NCBI GenBank assembly: GCA_003506095.1 | Contig: DNWZ01000506.1 | Location: 1-5,974 of the forward strand | Direction: 5' to 3' | Source of the DNA: Planctomycetaceae bacterium | Lineage (GTDB): Bacteria; Planctomycetota; Planctomycetia; Pirellulales; Pirellulaceae | DNA length: 5,974 nt | Part shown: positions 1 through 5,974 of the stretch, in pieces | Layout: each line of letters begins with the position of its first letter | Position numbering within the stretch: position 1 is the stretch's first letter | Notes under the pieces: generated by a model | The model's database searches: none | Told to the model about the DNA's origin: nothing | The model's input: the letters and a program-made list of their open reading frames with translations, nothing else | Made by a program: the position numbers and the translations under genes

Positions 1-108
1 TCGGCATCGCCAACATCGACGACTCGCCAATTCGACTTGTGTGTCACCAACGCCGATCAAACGCCAGTCGCGAAAATCTCACAACTGGTGGTTCAGCAAA
101 CGAAGTTG
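1..108 (+). other. C-terminal end of a dehydratase (DH) domain
   Basis: The residues encoded here (about FDLCVTNADQTPVAKISQLV) resemble the last beta strands of a PKS double-hotdog DH, which typically reads D-L-x-V-x-D-x-x-G-x-x-V-x-x-I-x-G-L. They sit directly before the variable linker that precedes a cMT. The DH catalytic His and Asp would lie upstream and cannot be checked. The call rests on weak similarity and on domain order. Confidence 0.6.
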
Positions 109-3100
109 CCGCAAAGCGAGTTGCTGGCAGAGGCCGCGAAAGAATCGGGGGACGATTCCGCATCCCAATCGCAAACGCCGACTTACATCGAGACATGGAT
201 ATCGAAGTCGCGCCAGCGAGAAGCCGACTTTGGTCAACGAACCGTTCCGGTGATCACGGCGAATGAATTGAGCGGTTTGATCGCCGCGGTTCGCGATCAA
301 CTGGCCGATCGAACGGGATATTGCGAAGACAGAACGGTTCGTTGCGAATTGGATTCACTGGCATTGCAATGGTCAATCAATGCGATTGTCGAAGTCGTCG
401 GTACCCAAGCGATCGGCAAAAAAATTCTGCGTCACGGGCTGGTGGACGATGCGGCGATCGCGGCGGGGAAACAACCGCTTTTTTGGCGATTGCTGGAAAT
501 GTTGACGGAGTCGGGATACCTGACCGAAACCGCAGATGGTTGGCAGGTTTTACGATCCATAGCAATCACGGATGCGGCTGCGACGTCGCGGCGGTTGCTG
601 AAACGATATCCACGCTTATCGCCCGAGCTGCGATTGATCTCACGTTGCGGTGCAAGGTTAGCCGACGGGCTTCGCGACGACGTCGATCCACTCGTTTTGT
701 TGTTCTCGGATAAGTCAGCCGGTTCGGCCGTTGATGTCTATTCACAATCATCGGGCGCGAAGGTTTTGAATGGCATTTTGGCAGAAGCGACCGCGAAACT
801 TGCACAGCGGATGCCGATCGGCCGTGCGCTGCGAGTTTTAGAAATCGGCGGTGGAACCGCAGCGACGACGCGGGCGATTTATGATCGCGTCGATCCAAAA
901 CGCTTGTCTTATACATTCACTGACATCGCGCGAGGGTTTTTGACAGCGGCTGAAGAGCAGTTCGGTCATCATGATCATTTTCGCGTGATGCGATTGGATA
1001 TCGAACAGGATTGTGTTGTTCAAAATTTCGAACCCCACAGTTTCGATCTGATTGTTGCCGCAAACGTTTTGCATGCGACCGCTGATCTGGAAAAAACATT
1101 GCAACATGTCCGCCACCTGCTCGCACCGAGCGGCACACTGCTGTTGCTCGAAGGCGTTCGACCGGTTCCGTGGATGGATATCACATTCGGCTTGACCGAC
1201 GGTTGGTGGCGATTTGACAAGCAGGATTCCGATCGCCGATATGCGCTGATTTCGTCGGATCAATGGCGCCAGCGATTGTCGCGGCACGGATTTATCGAAA
1301 TGAATGTCTTGCCGCCATCTGGTCAAGAAACTGCGGACGCAGAAAACGTTTTGATCGCCGCAACGGCGGATCAAACTGGATTTCAACAAGTTGTGAAACC
1401 GCCGCATCTGTTGATCGCTGCTGATGGTTCGACGGGTGAAAAAATCTGTCAACAATGGATCGCACGCGGCCAGAGTGCAAGTTTCATAGCGGTCGGCGAC
1501 CAGACGTTTGAGCAAACTGTGGCGGCGGTTCGTCAATTCGTTTTGGCGAATCCTGAATCGAACCAGCTTGTGTTTGTCGGTTCGAGTTTTGCTGAACCGC
1601 TCGATCTAATCAACATCGCTGTCGCTGATTCAATTCGGCAACGTGTTGCAACGTTGATCGCCGCGATTCGTGGCGCGATGGATGCATATAAGTTGCTTGG
1701 AGAATCGCAGCAACTGGAATCATTGACCGTTTTGACGGCGGGTGTTTATCGCAAGGATTCAGATCAGCGCCTGCCGCAAAATCAATCTGCGGTCGCATCG
1801 CTCAGTGGCGATGCGCCGTTTGTCGGTGTGATCCGCTCGCTGTTGTTAGAAAATCCCGATGTGCGTTGCCGTTTGATCGACATCCCATTCATCGATCCAG
1901 ATGGCGACTGGGGCCAAGACGCTGCGTTACAATCCGCAATCGACGAAGTGTTGGCGGATGATCATGAGCCCGAAGTCGCGATTACGAACCAGGGACGGTT
2001 TGTTCGCCGGTTAGAGCATTTGCCGATTTTTAGTGATGGTGCAACTCGTTTCGCGCTGCGAGTTGGCAATCGTGGGGCGATCGATTGTGCCCGACTTGAA
2101 TATGAGTTGCGCCCCGCTGTTGGTGATGATGAAATCGAAATTGAAGTTCGCGCTACCGGTTTAAACTTCCGCGACGTGCTGAACCTGCTTGGGCGATACC
2201 CGGGTGAGATCCCATTGGGTGCGGAATGTTCCGGTGTCGTTGTTTCCGTCGGTAGTGGTGTAAAGGAATTTGCAGTCGGTGATCGAGTCATCGCAATTGT
2301 ACCGGATTGCTTCGCGAGCACCGTGGTCACGCCAGCCGTGTCGGCGGTCAAGATGCCTGAAGATTGGAGCTTTTCCGATGGGGCGAGCGTGTCGGTTGCC
2401 TATTTAACCGCGTCGGTGGCGCTGGAATCTTTAGCTCAGGTGCAAACCGGTCAACGCGTCTTGATTCATGCCGCGGCCGGTGGTGTCGGCTTAGCGGCTG
2501 TCAGTCTTTGTCAGTCGCTGGGAGCGGAAGTTTATGCGACGGCCAGTTTTGCCAAGCACGCCTATTTGAATGGACTGGGGATCAGCGAAGTCGCTAATTC
2601 ACGGGCAACCGGGTTCGCCACATCGATTCTCGCGACGACCGATGGCCTGGGTGTCGATGTTGTATTGAACATGTTGGATGAATCGTTTGTCGACGAAAAT
2701 CTTAAGGCACTTGCTCCGTCGGGACGGTATATCGATATCACCAAGCCAGTCGGTGATATTGAAAAAACGATTTCGGTGCTGCGTCCTGATGTTCAGTATC
2801 GCTGTTTCGATCTGGCTGAGGTGATTCGAAAGTCACCCTTGGAATTGCAAGCACAGTTGCAATCGCTGGTCGATCGCATCGAATCTAAATTACTGCGTAA
2901 GATTCCCAGCACTTGTTTCCCATTCGATTCGGCCAATAAAGCTTTTCGAGAACTGCAACGTGCCAATAGCATCGGCAAAATAGTAGTAACGCAGGACACC
3001 CAACCTGGGTGCGTTTCGTCGCTGCGTCAAACGCCAATCCAAAGCGATCGAGCTTATGTGATTATCGGTGGGTTCGGTGATCTTGGTTTGTTAACTGCAC

Positions 3101-4299
3101 AATCGCTGATTCGCCGCGGGGCTGGATTGGTCGCTCTGATCGGGCGCCGCGAAATCGATCACGATCTGCGGCAACGACTCGACGCGATTTGTGCTGATTC
3201 CAATCGATTGCTTTCGTTGCGGGCTGACGCTTCGGACCGGCAACAGTTGGCTGCGGCGTTGGACCAAGTTCGCCAGCGGATGCCGATCGGTGGCGTGGTT
3301 CATTCCTCTGGTGTGCTGGCGGATGCGATGCTGCAGGACCAAACCGAACAGACGATCACCGAAGTGTTCGATTCCAAGGCGGTCGTAGCGTTGCACCTGC
3401 ATCAATTGACGCTCGATGACCGACCGCAGTTGTTTGTCATGTATTCGTCGCTGGCGTCGGCGCTGGGTGCGCCTGGGCAATCGAACCATTCCGCAGCCAA
3501 CGCGTTGTTGGATTCGTTAGCCGATTATCGTCTGGCCAGCGGATTGCCCGTGACTTGTATCCAGTGGGGACCGTGGTCGCAAATCGGCGAGGCGGCCCGT
3601 CGCGGAGCGACGATGCGCGGCGACTTGCGCGGCGTTGGGGCGATAACGACCGAAGCTGGTGCGGAGATGATCGAACATTTTTTGACTTTATCTGGCGGTT
3701 GCTTTGCTGCTTCGCCATTAACTGTGTTAGAGATGCCCAATCGTGTCCAAGAACATCCGCTGCTGCAGAAAATACGCAAAATCACGCACGCTCCTTTGGG
3801 GGGACGCGATCGACCTGCTGCATCAATGGAAGATAAATCTCCTTTAGAGCGCCACAATTGGGTGCTTGCGGAGATTACGGCGTCTTTGCTGCAGGTTCTC
3901 GGAATTGACAGCCCTAATCAGGTTGGGGTTGAGACGGCATTCTCGGAATTAGGTGTCGATTCTTTAACAGGAATTGAGTTTGTTGACGCGATTAACCGGA
4001 AATTGGGAATTAAGCTACAAACATCCGCAATTTATGACCATCCAAACGTTTCAGCGATGACGCGTTACGTTGTGCCGCAAATTTTCTCGCTACAAACGCC
4101 CGCACCGCCGTTGCCTATCCCCGCTATCTTACCGACTTGCGAATCTTCGTTGCTGCCGAGCTTGACGGGACCGGCGGAGGCAAGCCTCGTCGAAAAATCA
4201 GCGGAATTGCCGCCACAGACGGCAGCCGTTGAGGGTGAGGGAAATGTCGAGGAGAGCCTTGCTGATTTGCTTGCTGAGCTGAATAAATGGAAACCGTAA
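1..4299 (+). CDS. Type I polyketide synthase, C-terminal part: (DH)-cMT-psiKR-ER-KR-ACP-docking tail (5' partial)
   Basis: This is the C-terminal portion of a multidomain type I PKS that extends, C-methylates and reduces an ACP-bound polyketide in the cytoplasm. The frame is open to the first base and the first residues already read as the end of a DH domain, so the true start lies upstream. The first start-like codon, TTG at 37, is not a believable gene start. Counting residues from that TTG, the order is: DH tail to about 24, linker and pre-MT region 49-190, cMT 192-425, psi-KR 456-660, ER 670-985, KR 1003-1228, ACP 1270-1345 and docking tail 1351-1420. The order matches highly reducing modules of the KS-AT-DH-MT-ER-KR-ACP type. 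No thioesterase is present and the protein ends 13 bp inside the next PKS gene, so the chain is probably passed on rather than released. An unusual feature is His instead of Tyr in the KR active site. The PKS assignment is very secure; the product is unknown. Confidence 0.97.
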   Translation, partial: SASPTSTTRQFDLCVTNADQTPVAKISQLVVQQTKLPQSELLAEAAKESGDDSASQSQTPTYIETWISKSRQREADFGQRTVPVITANELSGLIAAVRDQLADRTGYCEDRTVRCELDSLALQWSINAIVEVVGTQAIGKKILRHGLVDDAAIAAGKQPLFWRLLEMLTESGYLTETADGWQVLRSIAITDAAATSRRLLKRYPRLSPELRLISRCGARLADGLRDDVDPLVLLFSDKSAGSAVDVYSQSSGAKVLNGILAEATAKLAQRMPIGRALRVLEIGGGTAATTRAIYDRVDPKRLSYTFTDIARGFLTAAEEQFGHHDHFRVMRLDIEQDCVVQNFEPHSFDLIVAANVLHATADLEKTLQHVRHLLAPSGTLLLLEGVRPVPWMDITFGLTDGWWRFDKQDSDRRYALISSDQWRQRLSRHGFIEMNVLPPSGQETADAENVLIAATADQTGFQQVVKPPHLLIAADGSTGEKICQQWIARGQSASFIAVGDQTFEQTVAAVRQFVLANPESNQLVFVGSSFAEPLDLINIAVADSIRQRVATLIAAIRGAMDAYKLLGESQQLESLTVLTAGVYRKDSDQRLPQNQSAVASLSGDAPFVGVIRSLLLENPDVRCRLIDIPFIDPDGDWGQDAALQSAIDEVLADDHEPEVAITNQGRFVRRLEHLPIFSDGATRFALRVGNRGAIDCARLEYELRPAVGDDEIEIEVRATGLNFRDVLNLLGRYPGEIPLGAECSGVVVSVGSGVKEFAVGDRVIAIVPDCFASTVVTPAVSAVKMPEDWSFSDGASVSVAYLTASVALESLAQVQTGQRVLIHAAAGGVGLAAVSLCQSLGAEVYATASFAKHAYLNGLGISEVANSRATGFATSILATTDGLGVDVVLNMLDESFVDENLKALAPSGRYIDITKPVGDIEKTISVLRPDVQYRCFDLAEVIRKSPLELQAQLQSLVDRIESKLLRKIPSTCFPFDSANKAFRELQRANSIGKIVVTQDTQPGCVSSLRQTPIQSDRAYVIIGGFGDLGLLTAQSLIRRGAGLVALIGRREIDHDLRQRLDAICADSNRLLSLRADASDRQQLAAALDQVRQRMPIGGVVHSSGVLADAMLQDQTEQTITEVFDSKAVVALHLHQLTLDDRPQLFVMYSSLASALGAPGQSNHSAANALLDSLADYRLASGLPVTCIQWGPWSQIGEAARRGATMRGDLRGVGAITTEAGAEMIEHFLTLSGGCFAASPLTVLEMPNRVQEHPLLQKIRKITHAPLGGRDRPAASMEDKSPLERHNWVLAEITASLLQVLGIDSPNQVGVETAFSELGVDSLTGIEFVDAINRKLGIKLQTSAIYDHPNVSAMTRYVVPQIFSLQTPAPPLPIPAILPTCESSLLPSLTGPAEASLVEKSAELPPQTAAVEGEGNVEESLADLLAELNKWKP
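610..1311 (+). other. SAM-dependent C-methyltransferase (cMT) domain
   Basis: This domain transfers a methyl group from S-adenosylmethionine to the alpha carbon of the beta-ketoacyl-ACP intermediate. Visible motifs are the SAM-binding loop VLEIGGGTAATT (residues 267-278; family form LEIGAGTGGTT), the FTDIARGF strand (294-301; family YTDISPGF), ANVLHAT (342-348), the LLLLEG strand (368-373) and FGLTDGWWRF (384-393), a hallmark of PKS and fungal HR-PKS methyltransferases. His346 and Glu372 occupy the places of the His/Glu pair used in characterised PKS C-methyltransferases, so the domain looks active. The upstream segment (residues about 105-171, with ELDSLAL and FWRLLEMLTESGYL) is the helical region that usually precedes these MTs. 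Confidence 0.93.
1402..2016 (+). other. Structural pseudo-ketoreductase (psi-KR) subdomain
   Basis: Between the MT and the ER lies the degenerate Rossmann half (residues about 456-660) that stabilises the catalytic KR in reducing modules. It retains the fold pattern but lacks a GGxGxxG cofactor loop and the Ser-Tyr pair. Recognisable pieces are the first strand LLIAAD, LVFVGS (511-516), LTVLTAGVYR (563-572) and PFVGVIRSLLLENPDVRCRLIDI (594-616), equivalent to the family's G-x-x-R-x-x-x-x-E-x-P-x-x-x-C-R-L-x-D. Its role is structural, known from the family rather than shown here. Confidence 0.85.
2044..2991 (+). other. Enoylreductase (ER) domain, medium-chain dehydrogenase type
   Basis: This domain reduces the alpha,beta-enoyl-ACP to the saturated acyl chain with NADPH. 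It shows the substrate-side motif ATGLNFRDVLNLLGRYPG (residues 707-723), LGAECSG (727-733) and the nucleotide-binding motif HAAAGGVGLAA (811-821; canonical HAAAGGVGMAA). It also has the LNGLGI stretch preceded by Lys840, GVDVVLNML (872-880) and a closing IGKIVVT (979-985). The length of about 315 residues is normal for a PKS ER. Tyr721 lies in the R-Y-P-G position discussed for ER stereocontrol. All motifs needed for activity appear intact. Confidence 0.95.
3043..3720 (+). other. Ketoreductase (KR) domain with His at the catalytic Tyr position
   Basis: This catalytic KR reduces the beta-keto group with NADPH. The cofactor loop is YVIIGGFGDLG (residues 1007-1017; usual form YLITGGLGGLG, so GGxGxxG is kept). 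Lys1114 (in FDSKAV), Ser1138 (MYSSLAS) and Asn1155 fit the PKS KR catalytic set, but the residue 13 after the Ser, normally Tyr in GQ-x-NY-x-x-AN, is His1151 (GQSNHSAAN). Asp1096 in GVLADAM matches the last Asp of the LDD loop and there is no Trp eight residues before the active site; both point to a B-type KR if it is active. WGPW (1177-1180) is the usual late motif. Confidence 0.93.
3844..4071 (+). other. Acyl carrier protein (ACP) domain
   Basis: The ACP carries the growing chain on a phosphopantetheine arm. The attachment site is Ser1309 in LGVDSL (residues 1305-1310). Flanking helices are recognisable: ITASLLQVLGI before it, IEFVDAINRKLGI after it, and the AIYDHPNV motif (1331-1338), a form of the usual LFDHPTV. 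Length and motif spacing are normal. Codon use here differs from the preceding ER and KR, with more GAG and ATT. Confidence 0.95.
4087..4296 (+). other. C-terminal linker and probable docking helix
   Basis: After the ACP comes a proline-rich flexible linker (PAPPLPIPAILP, residues 1355-1366), then a Ser/Glu-rich stretch, then a terminal predicted helix NVEESLADLLAELNKW. Hydrophobic residues fall at 1404, 1408, 1411, 1415 and 1418, an exact 4-3-4-3 heptad. The polar face is mostly acidic (Glu1405, Glu1406, Asp1410, Glu1414). Short terminal helices of this kind mediate PKS subunit docking. The role is inferred from position and pattern. Confidence 0.7.
4287..4299 (+). other. 13-bp overlap of the two PKS reading frames (start of gene 2, stop of gene 1)
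   Basis: The sequence ATGGAAACCGTAA holds the ATG of gene 2 (4287-4289) and the TAA of gene 1 (4297-4299) in different frames. Ribosomes ending gene 1 would finish 10 bases beyond the next start, close enough for reinitiation. There is no room for a terminator or promoter between the genes, so they should share one transcript and a roughly fixed protein ratio, as expected for subunits that dock. Confidence 0.85.
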
Positions 4300-4394
4300 A
4301 TCACGTATTAACAACGGAGTCGCAGGGCTCGCAGCGTATTGCGGCAGCGCTTCGCGAGGCATCGGAGCGACTGGAGACGTATCGTCGTCAAACT
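4287..4394 (+). other. N-terminal docking coiled coil of the second PKS
   Basis: Residues 17-35 (RIAAALREASERLETYRRQ) form a predicted amphipathic helix. Its core positions, Ile18, Leu22, Ala25, Leu29 and Tyr32, are spaced 4-3-4-3. It is rich in Arg (17, 23, 28, 33, 34). A short helix directly before a KS is the usual form of a PKS N-terminal docking element. Partner choice is inferred from gene adjacency. Confidence 0.75.
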
Positions 4395-5974
4395 TCCGAA
4401 CCGCTTGCAATCATTGGTATGGCATGTCGGTTTCCTGGTGCGAACACACTGGATGATTTCTGGCAATTGTTGATCGCCGGCAAGTGCTCGATCAGCGAAG
4501 TTCCCGAGGATCGGTGGGACGCCAAACGATTTCATGCCGATCAATCGAAGCAGCCAGGCCGCGTGACGTTCAACGGCGGCGGTTTCCTGTCCGAAATCGA
4601 CCGCTTCGACCCAAAGTTTTTCGAGATCACGCACCGCGAAGCGAGGTCGATGGACCCGCAACAGCGGTTGATGCTAGAAATCGCTTCGGAAGCACTTGAA
4701 AATGCAGGCGTGTTGCCAGAACAGTGGTTCGGCCGTTGTGGCGGAGTCTTCGCGGGAATCTGTTCGAGTGATTACCTGCTGCGTCTAAGAAGCACCGGTC
4801 TAGAATCGATCGATCCGTATTTCAGCACTGGCAACGCTCATGGTGCCGCCGCCGGACGACTTAGCTATTGGCTGAAATGGCAAGGACCATCGATCGCGAT
4901 CGACACCGCATGCTCATCATCGCTGGTGGCGGTTCACATGGCGATGCAAAGTCTTCGCAGCCAGGAATGTGATATCGCGTTGGCGATGGGCGTCAATGTG
5001 ATTCTTGCGCCAGACCTTAGTATAAGTTTATCGCAAGCCGGAATGCTTTCGCCCAGCGGAATCAGTCGGACGTTTGCCAGCGGTGCCGATGGTTTCGTTC
5101 GTGGCGAAGGCTGCGGCGCGGTACTGCTCAAACGACTCAGCGACGCCCAACGCGATGGCGACCGAATCTTCTGTGTCTTGAAAGGTTCCGCCGTCAACCA
5201 AGACGGTCGCAGCAACGGTTTAACCGCGCCCAACGGGCCCGCTCAACGCGACGTCATTCGCCAATCGCTTCGTCGTGCCGCGATTCAGCCCGACCAAATC
5301 GATTACATCGAAGCGCACGGAACCGGTACCGAACTGGGCGACCCGATCGAAGTCGGCGCGATCAACGAAGTCTTCACGCCACGAAAGTCGCCGCTTCTTC
5401 TGGGTTCCGTCAAAACCAACATCGGACACCTCGAAGGTGCCGCGGGCATCGCTGGCCTGATCAAAACCTGTCTGGCGATGCATCATCAAGTCTTGCCAAA
5501 ACACTTGCACTTCGAACAACCGAGTCCTCACATCGATTGGCAACCGATGGTCCAAGTCGCGACCGAGGCGATGCCCTGGACAAGACGCGTCGATCATGTC
5601 CGCCGGGCTGGGGTCAGCAGCTTTGGGTTTGGCGGAACCAACGCGCATGTGATCGTCGAAGAAACGCCGCTGGATGCCCCAAATGATTCAACGCCACATC
5701 ATCATAAGAATCTCTGGTTGAAGGTTTCGGCAAAAACCCCCGATTCGCTTCGTAATCTAGCGACCCGTTATGCCGACGCGATCGAGCATGGCCCCCTTGG
5801 TGGCGCGGAGCTTTATGAATTGTCCGTAGCGGCGAACGTCGGCCGTTCGGATTGGACCCATCGCGCCGTGGTTCGCTATGAGACAGCCGACGAATTGATC
5901 GCCGGACTGCGCGAGATCGCCAAGCGCCCTAACGATGGGTCCGCTTATCAAGTCGACGGCGATGACGCGCTGTC
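4287..5974 (+). CDS. Type I polyketide synthase, N-terminal part: docking coiled coil-KS-linker (3' partial)
   Basis: A second modular PKS starts inside the end of the first and stays open for 562 codons to the window edge. ATG at 4287 is chosen because no other ATG precedes the conserved KS start (EPLAIIGMACRFPG, residues 38-51). It leaves a 37-residue leader of the usual docking-helix size. Domains visible: docking coiled coil 17-35, KS 38-459 and the start of the KS-AT linker 476-562; the AT and all later domains lie downstream. The KS has Cys209 (DTACSSSL), His344 (EAHGTGT) and His381 (KTNIGH), so it can accept a chain and condense it with an extender unit. It is not a KSQ or other decarboxylating loading KS. 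No strong Shine-Dalgarno precedes the ATG (GGAG at 4251-4254 is too far), which favours translation coupled to gene 1. The assignment is very secure; the module's reductive domains and product cannot be told from here. Confidence 0.97.
   Translation, partial: METVNHVLTTESQGSQRIAAALREASERLETYRRQTSEPLAIIGMACRFPGANTLDDFWQLLIAGKCSISEVPEDRWDAKRFHADQSKQPGRVTFNGGGFLSEIDRFDPKFFEITHREARSMDPQQRLMLEIASEALENAGVLPEQWFGRCGGVFAGICSSDYLLRLRSTGLESIDPYFSTGNAHGAAAGRLSYWLKWQGPSIAIDTACSSSLVAVHMAMQSLRSQECDIALAMGVNVILAPDLSISLSQAGMLSPSGISRTFASGADGFVRGEGCGAVLLKRLSDAQRDGDRIFCVLKGSAVNQDGRSNGLTAPNGPAQRDVIRQSLRRAAIQPDQIDYIEAHGTGTELGDPIEVGAINEVFTPRKSPLLLGSVKTNIGHLEGAAGIAGLIKTCLAMHHQVLPKHLHFEQPSPHIDWQPMVQVATEAMPWTRRVDHVRRAGVSSFGFGGTNAHVIVEETPLDAPNDSTPHHHKNLWLKVSAKTPDSLRNLATRYADAIEHGPLGGAELYELSVAANVGRSDWTHRAVVRYETADELIAGLREIAKRPNDGSAYQVDGDDAL
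4398..5663 (+). other. Beta-ketoacyl synthase (KS) domain, complete
   Basis: This domain performs the decarboxylative Claisen condensation between the incoming acyl chain and the extender unit. It is full length at about 420 residues. Motifs in order: MACRFPG (45-51), MDPQQRLMLE (122-131), the nucleophile Cys209 (codon at 4911-4913), GADGFVRGEGCG (266-277), VNQDGRSNGLTAPNGPAQ (303-320), His344, His381 and the closing SSFGFGGTNAHVIVEE (444-459). No catalytic residue is missing. Ile codons are strongly ATC-biased here, unlike the preceding ACP segment. Confidence 0.97.
5712..5974 (+). other. KS-AT linker region, truncated by window end
   Basis: Residues 476-562 (from LWLKVSAKTPDSLRNLA through the AANVGR and HRAVV stretches) match the conserved alpha/beta linker that joins a KS to a following acyltransferase: L-x-L-S-A-x-S-x-x-A-L, then T-x-x-x-G-R, then H-R-x-A-V. 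Its presence argues that an AT follows in cis rather than a trans-AT arrangement. No AT residue is in the window. Confidence 0.8.

Noticed and set aside
37..39. TTG as the start codon of the first PKS gene
   Set aside because: The frame is open to base 1, and the residues on both sides of the TTG read as one continuous DH-end strand. A PKS protein starting here would lack KS and AT. The start lies outside the window.
454..461. GCGATCGC, the HIP1 octamer common in cyanobacteria
   Set aside because: Only one copy was noticed in the window. A cyanobacterial genome would be expected to show more, and this composition yields the octamer by chance.
838..1536. A 232-codon antisense open frame, and other shorter frames on both strands
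   Set aside because: They lie wholly within the PKS coding frames, are rich in Arg/Ser as expected from reading this codon bias in the wrong frame, and show no recognisable domain.
1402..2016. A second active ketoreductase between MT and ER
   Set aside because: There is no GGxGxxG loop and no Ser/Tyr/Lys set. The position and remaining motifs are those of the structural psi-KR half.
3798..3803. Run of six G suggesting a frameshift between KR and ACP
   Set aside because: The frame is the same and meaningful on both sides (KR end before, ACP after), so no frameshift is indicated. It falls in a variable linker.
4300..4394. Possible promoter or terminator at the gene junction
   Set aside because: The frames overlap by 13 bp, no hairpin followed by a T-run was seen, and the stretch after the stop is already coding sequence of the second PKS.

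Overview
The window is wall-to-wall coding sequence for two adjacent type I polyketide synthase (PKS) genes on the + strand. Both run off the window: the first lacks its 5' end and the second lacks its 3' end. No intergenic DNA, RNA gene, mobile element or CRISPR array is visible. The organism looks like a Gram-negative bacterium with moderately high GC. The frequent TCG, CGC/CGA, GAT-CGC and GAA codons and the weak Shine-Dalgarno signal fit a planctomycete of the Rhodopirellula/Pirellulaceae kind. That assignment is an impression from composition, not a demonstrated identity.

Region 1-4299 is the C-terminal part of a highly reducing module: the last strands of a DH (dehydratase) domain, a C-methyltransferase (cMT), a structural pseudo-ketoreductase (psi-KR), an enoylreductase (ER), a ketoreductase (KR), an acyl carrier protein (ACP) and a C-terminal docking tail. 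The KS and AT domains and most of the DH are presumed to lie upstream. Region 4287-5974 is the start of the next PKS protein: a short N-terminal docking coiled coil, a complete ketosynthase (KS) with all its catalytic residues, and the first part of the KS-AT linker. The window ends before any AT.

The two genes overlap by 13 bp and so are almost certainly co-transcribed and probably translationally coupled. The tail of protein 1 and the head of protein 2 each carry a 4-3-4-3 heptad of hydrophobic residues with roughly complementary charge. The simplest reading is that the ACP of protein 1 hands its chain to the KS of protein 2. The unit built by module 1 would be alpha-methylated and, if every domain works, fully reduced.

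Three points deserve a second look. The KR has His in place of the usual catalytic Tyr. Codon use changes sharply over the ACP and docking segment (about 3829-4394). The docking helices match across the gene overlap. The rest is ordinary modular PKS architecture; I see no evidence of a wholly new kind of system.
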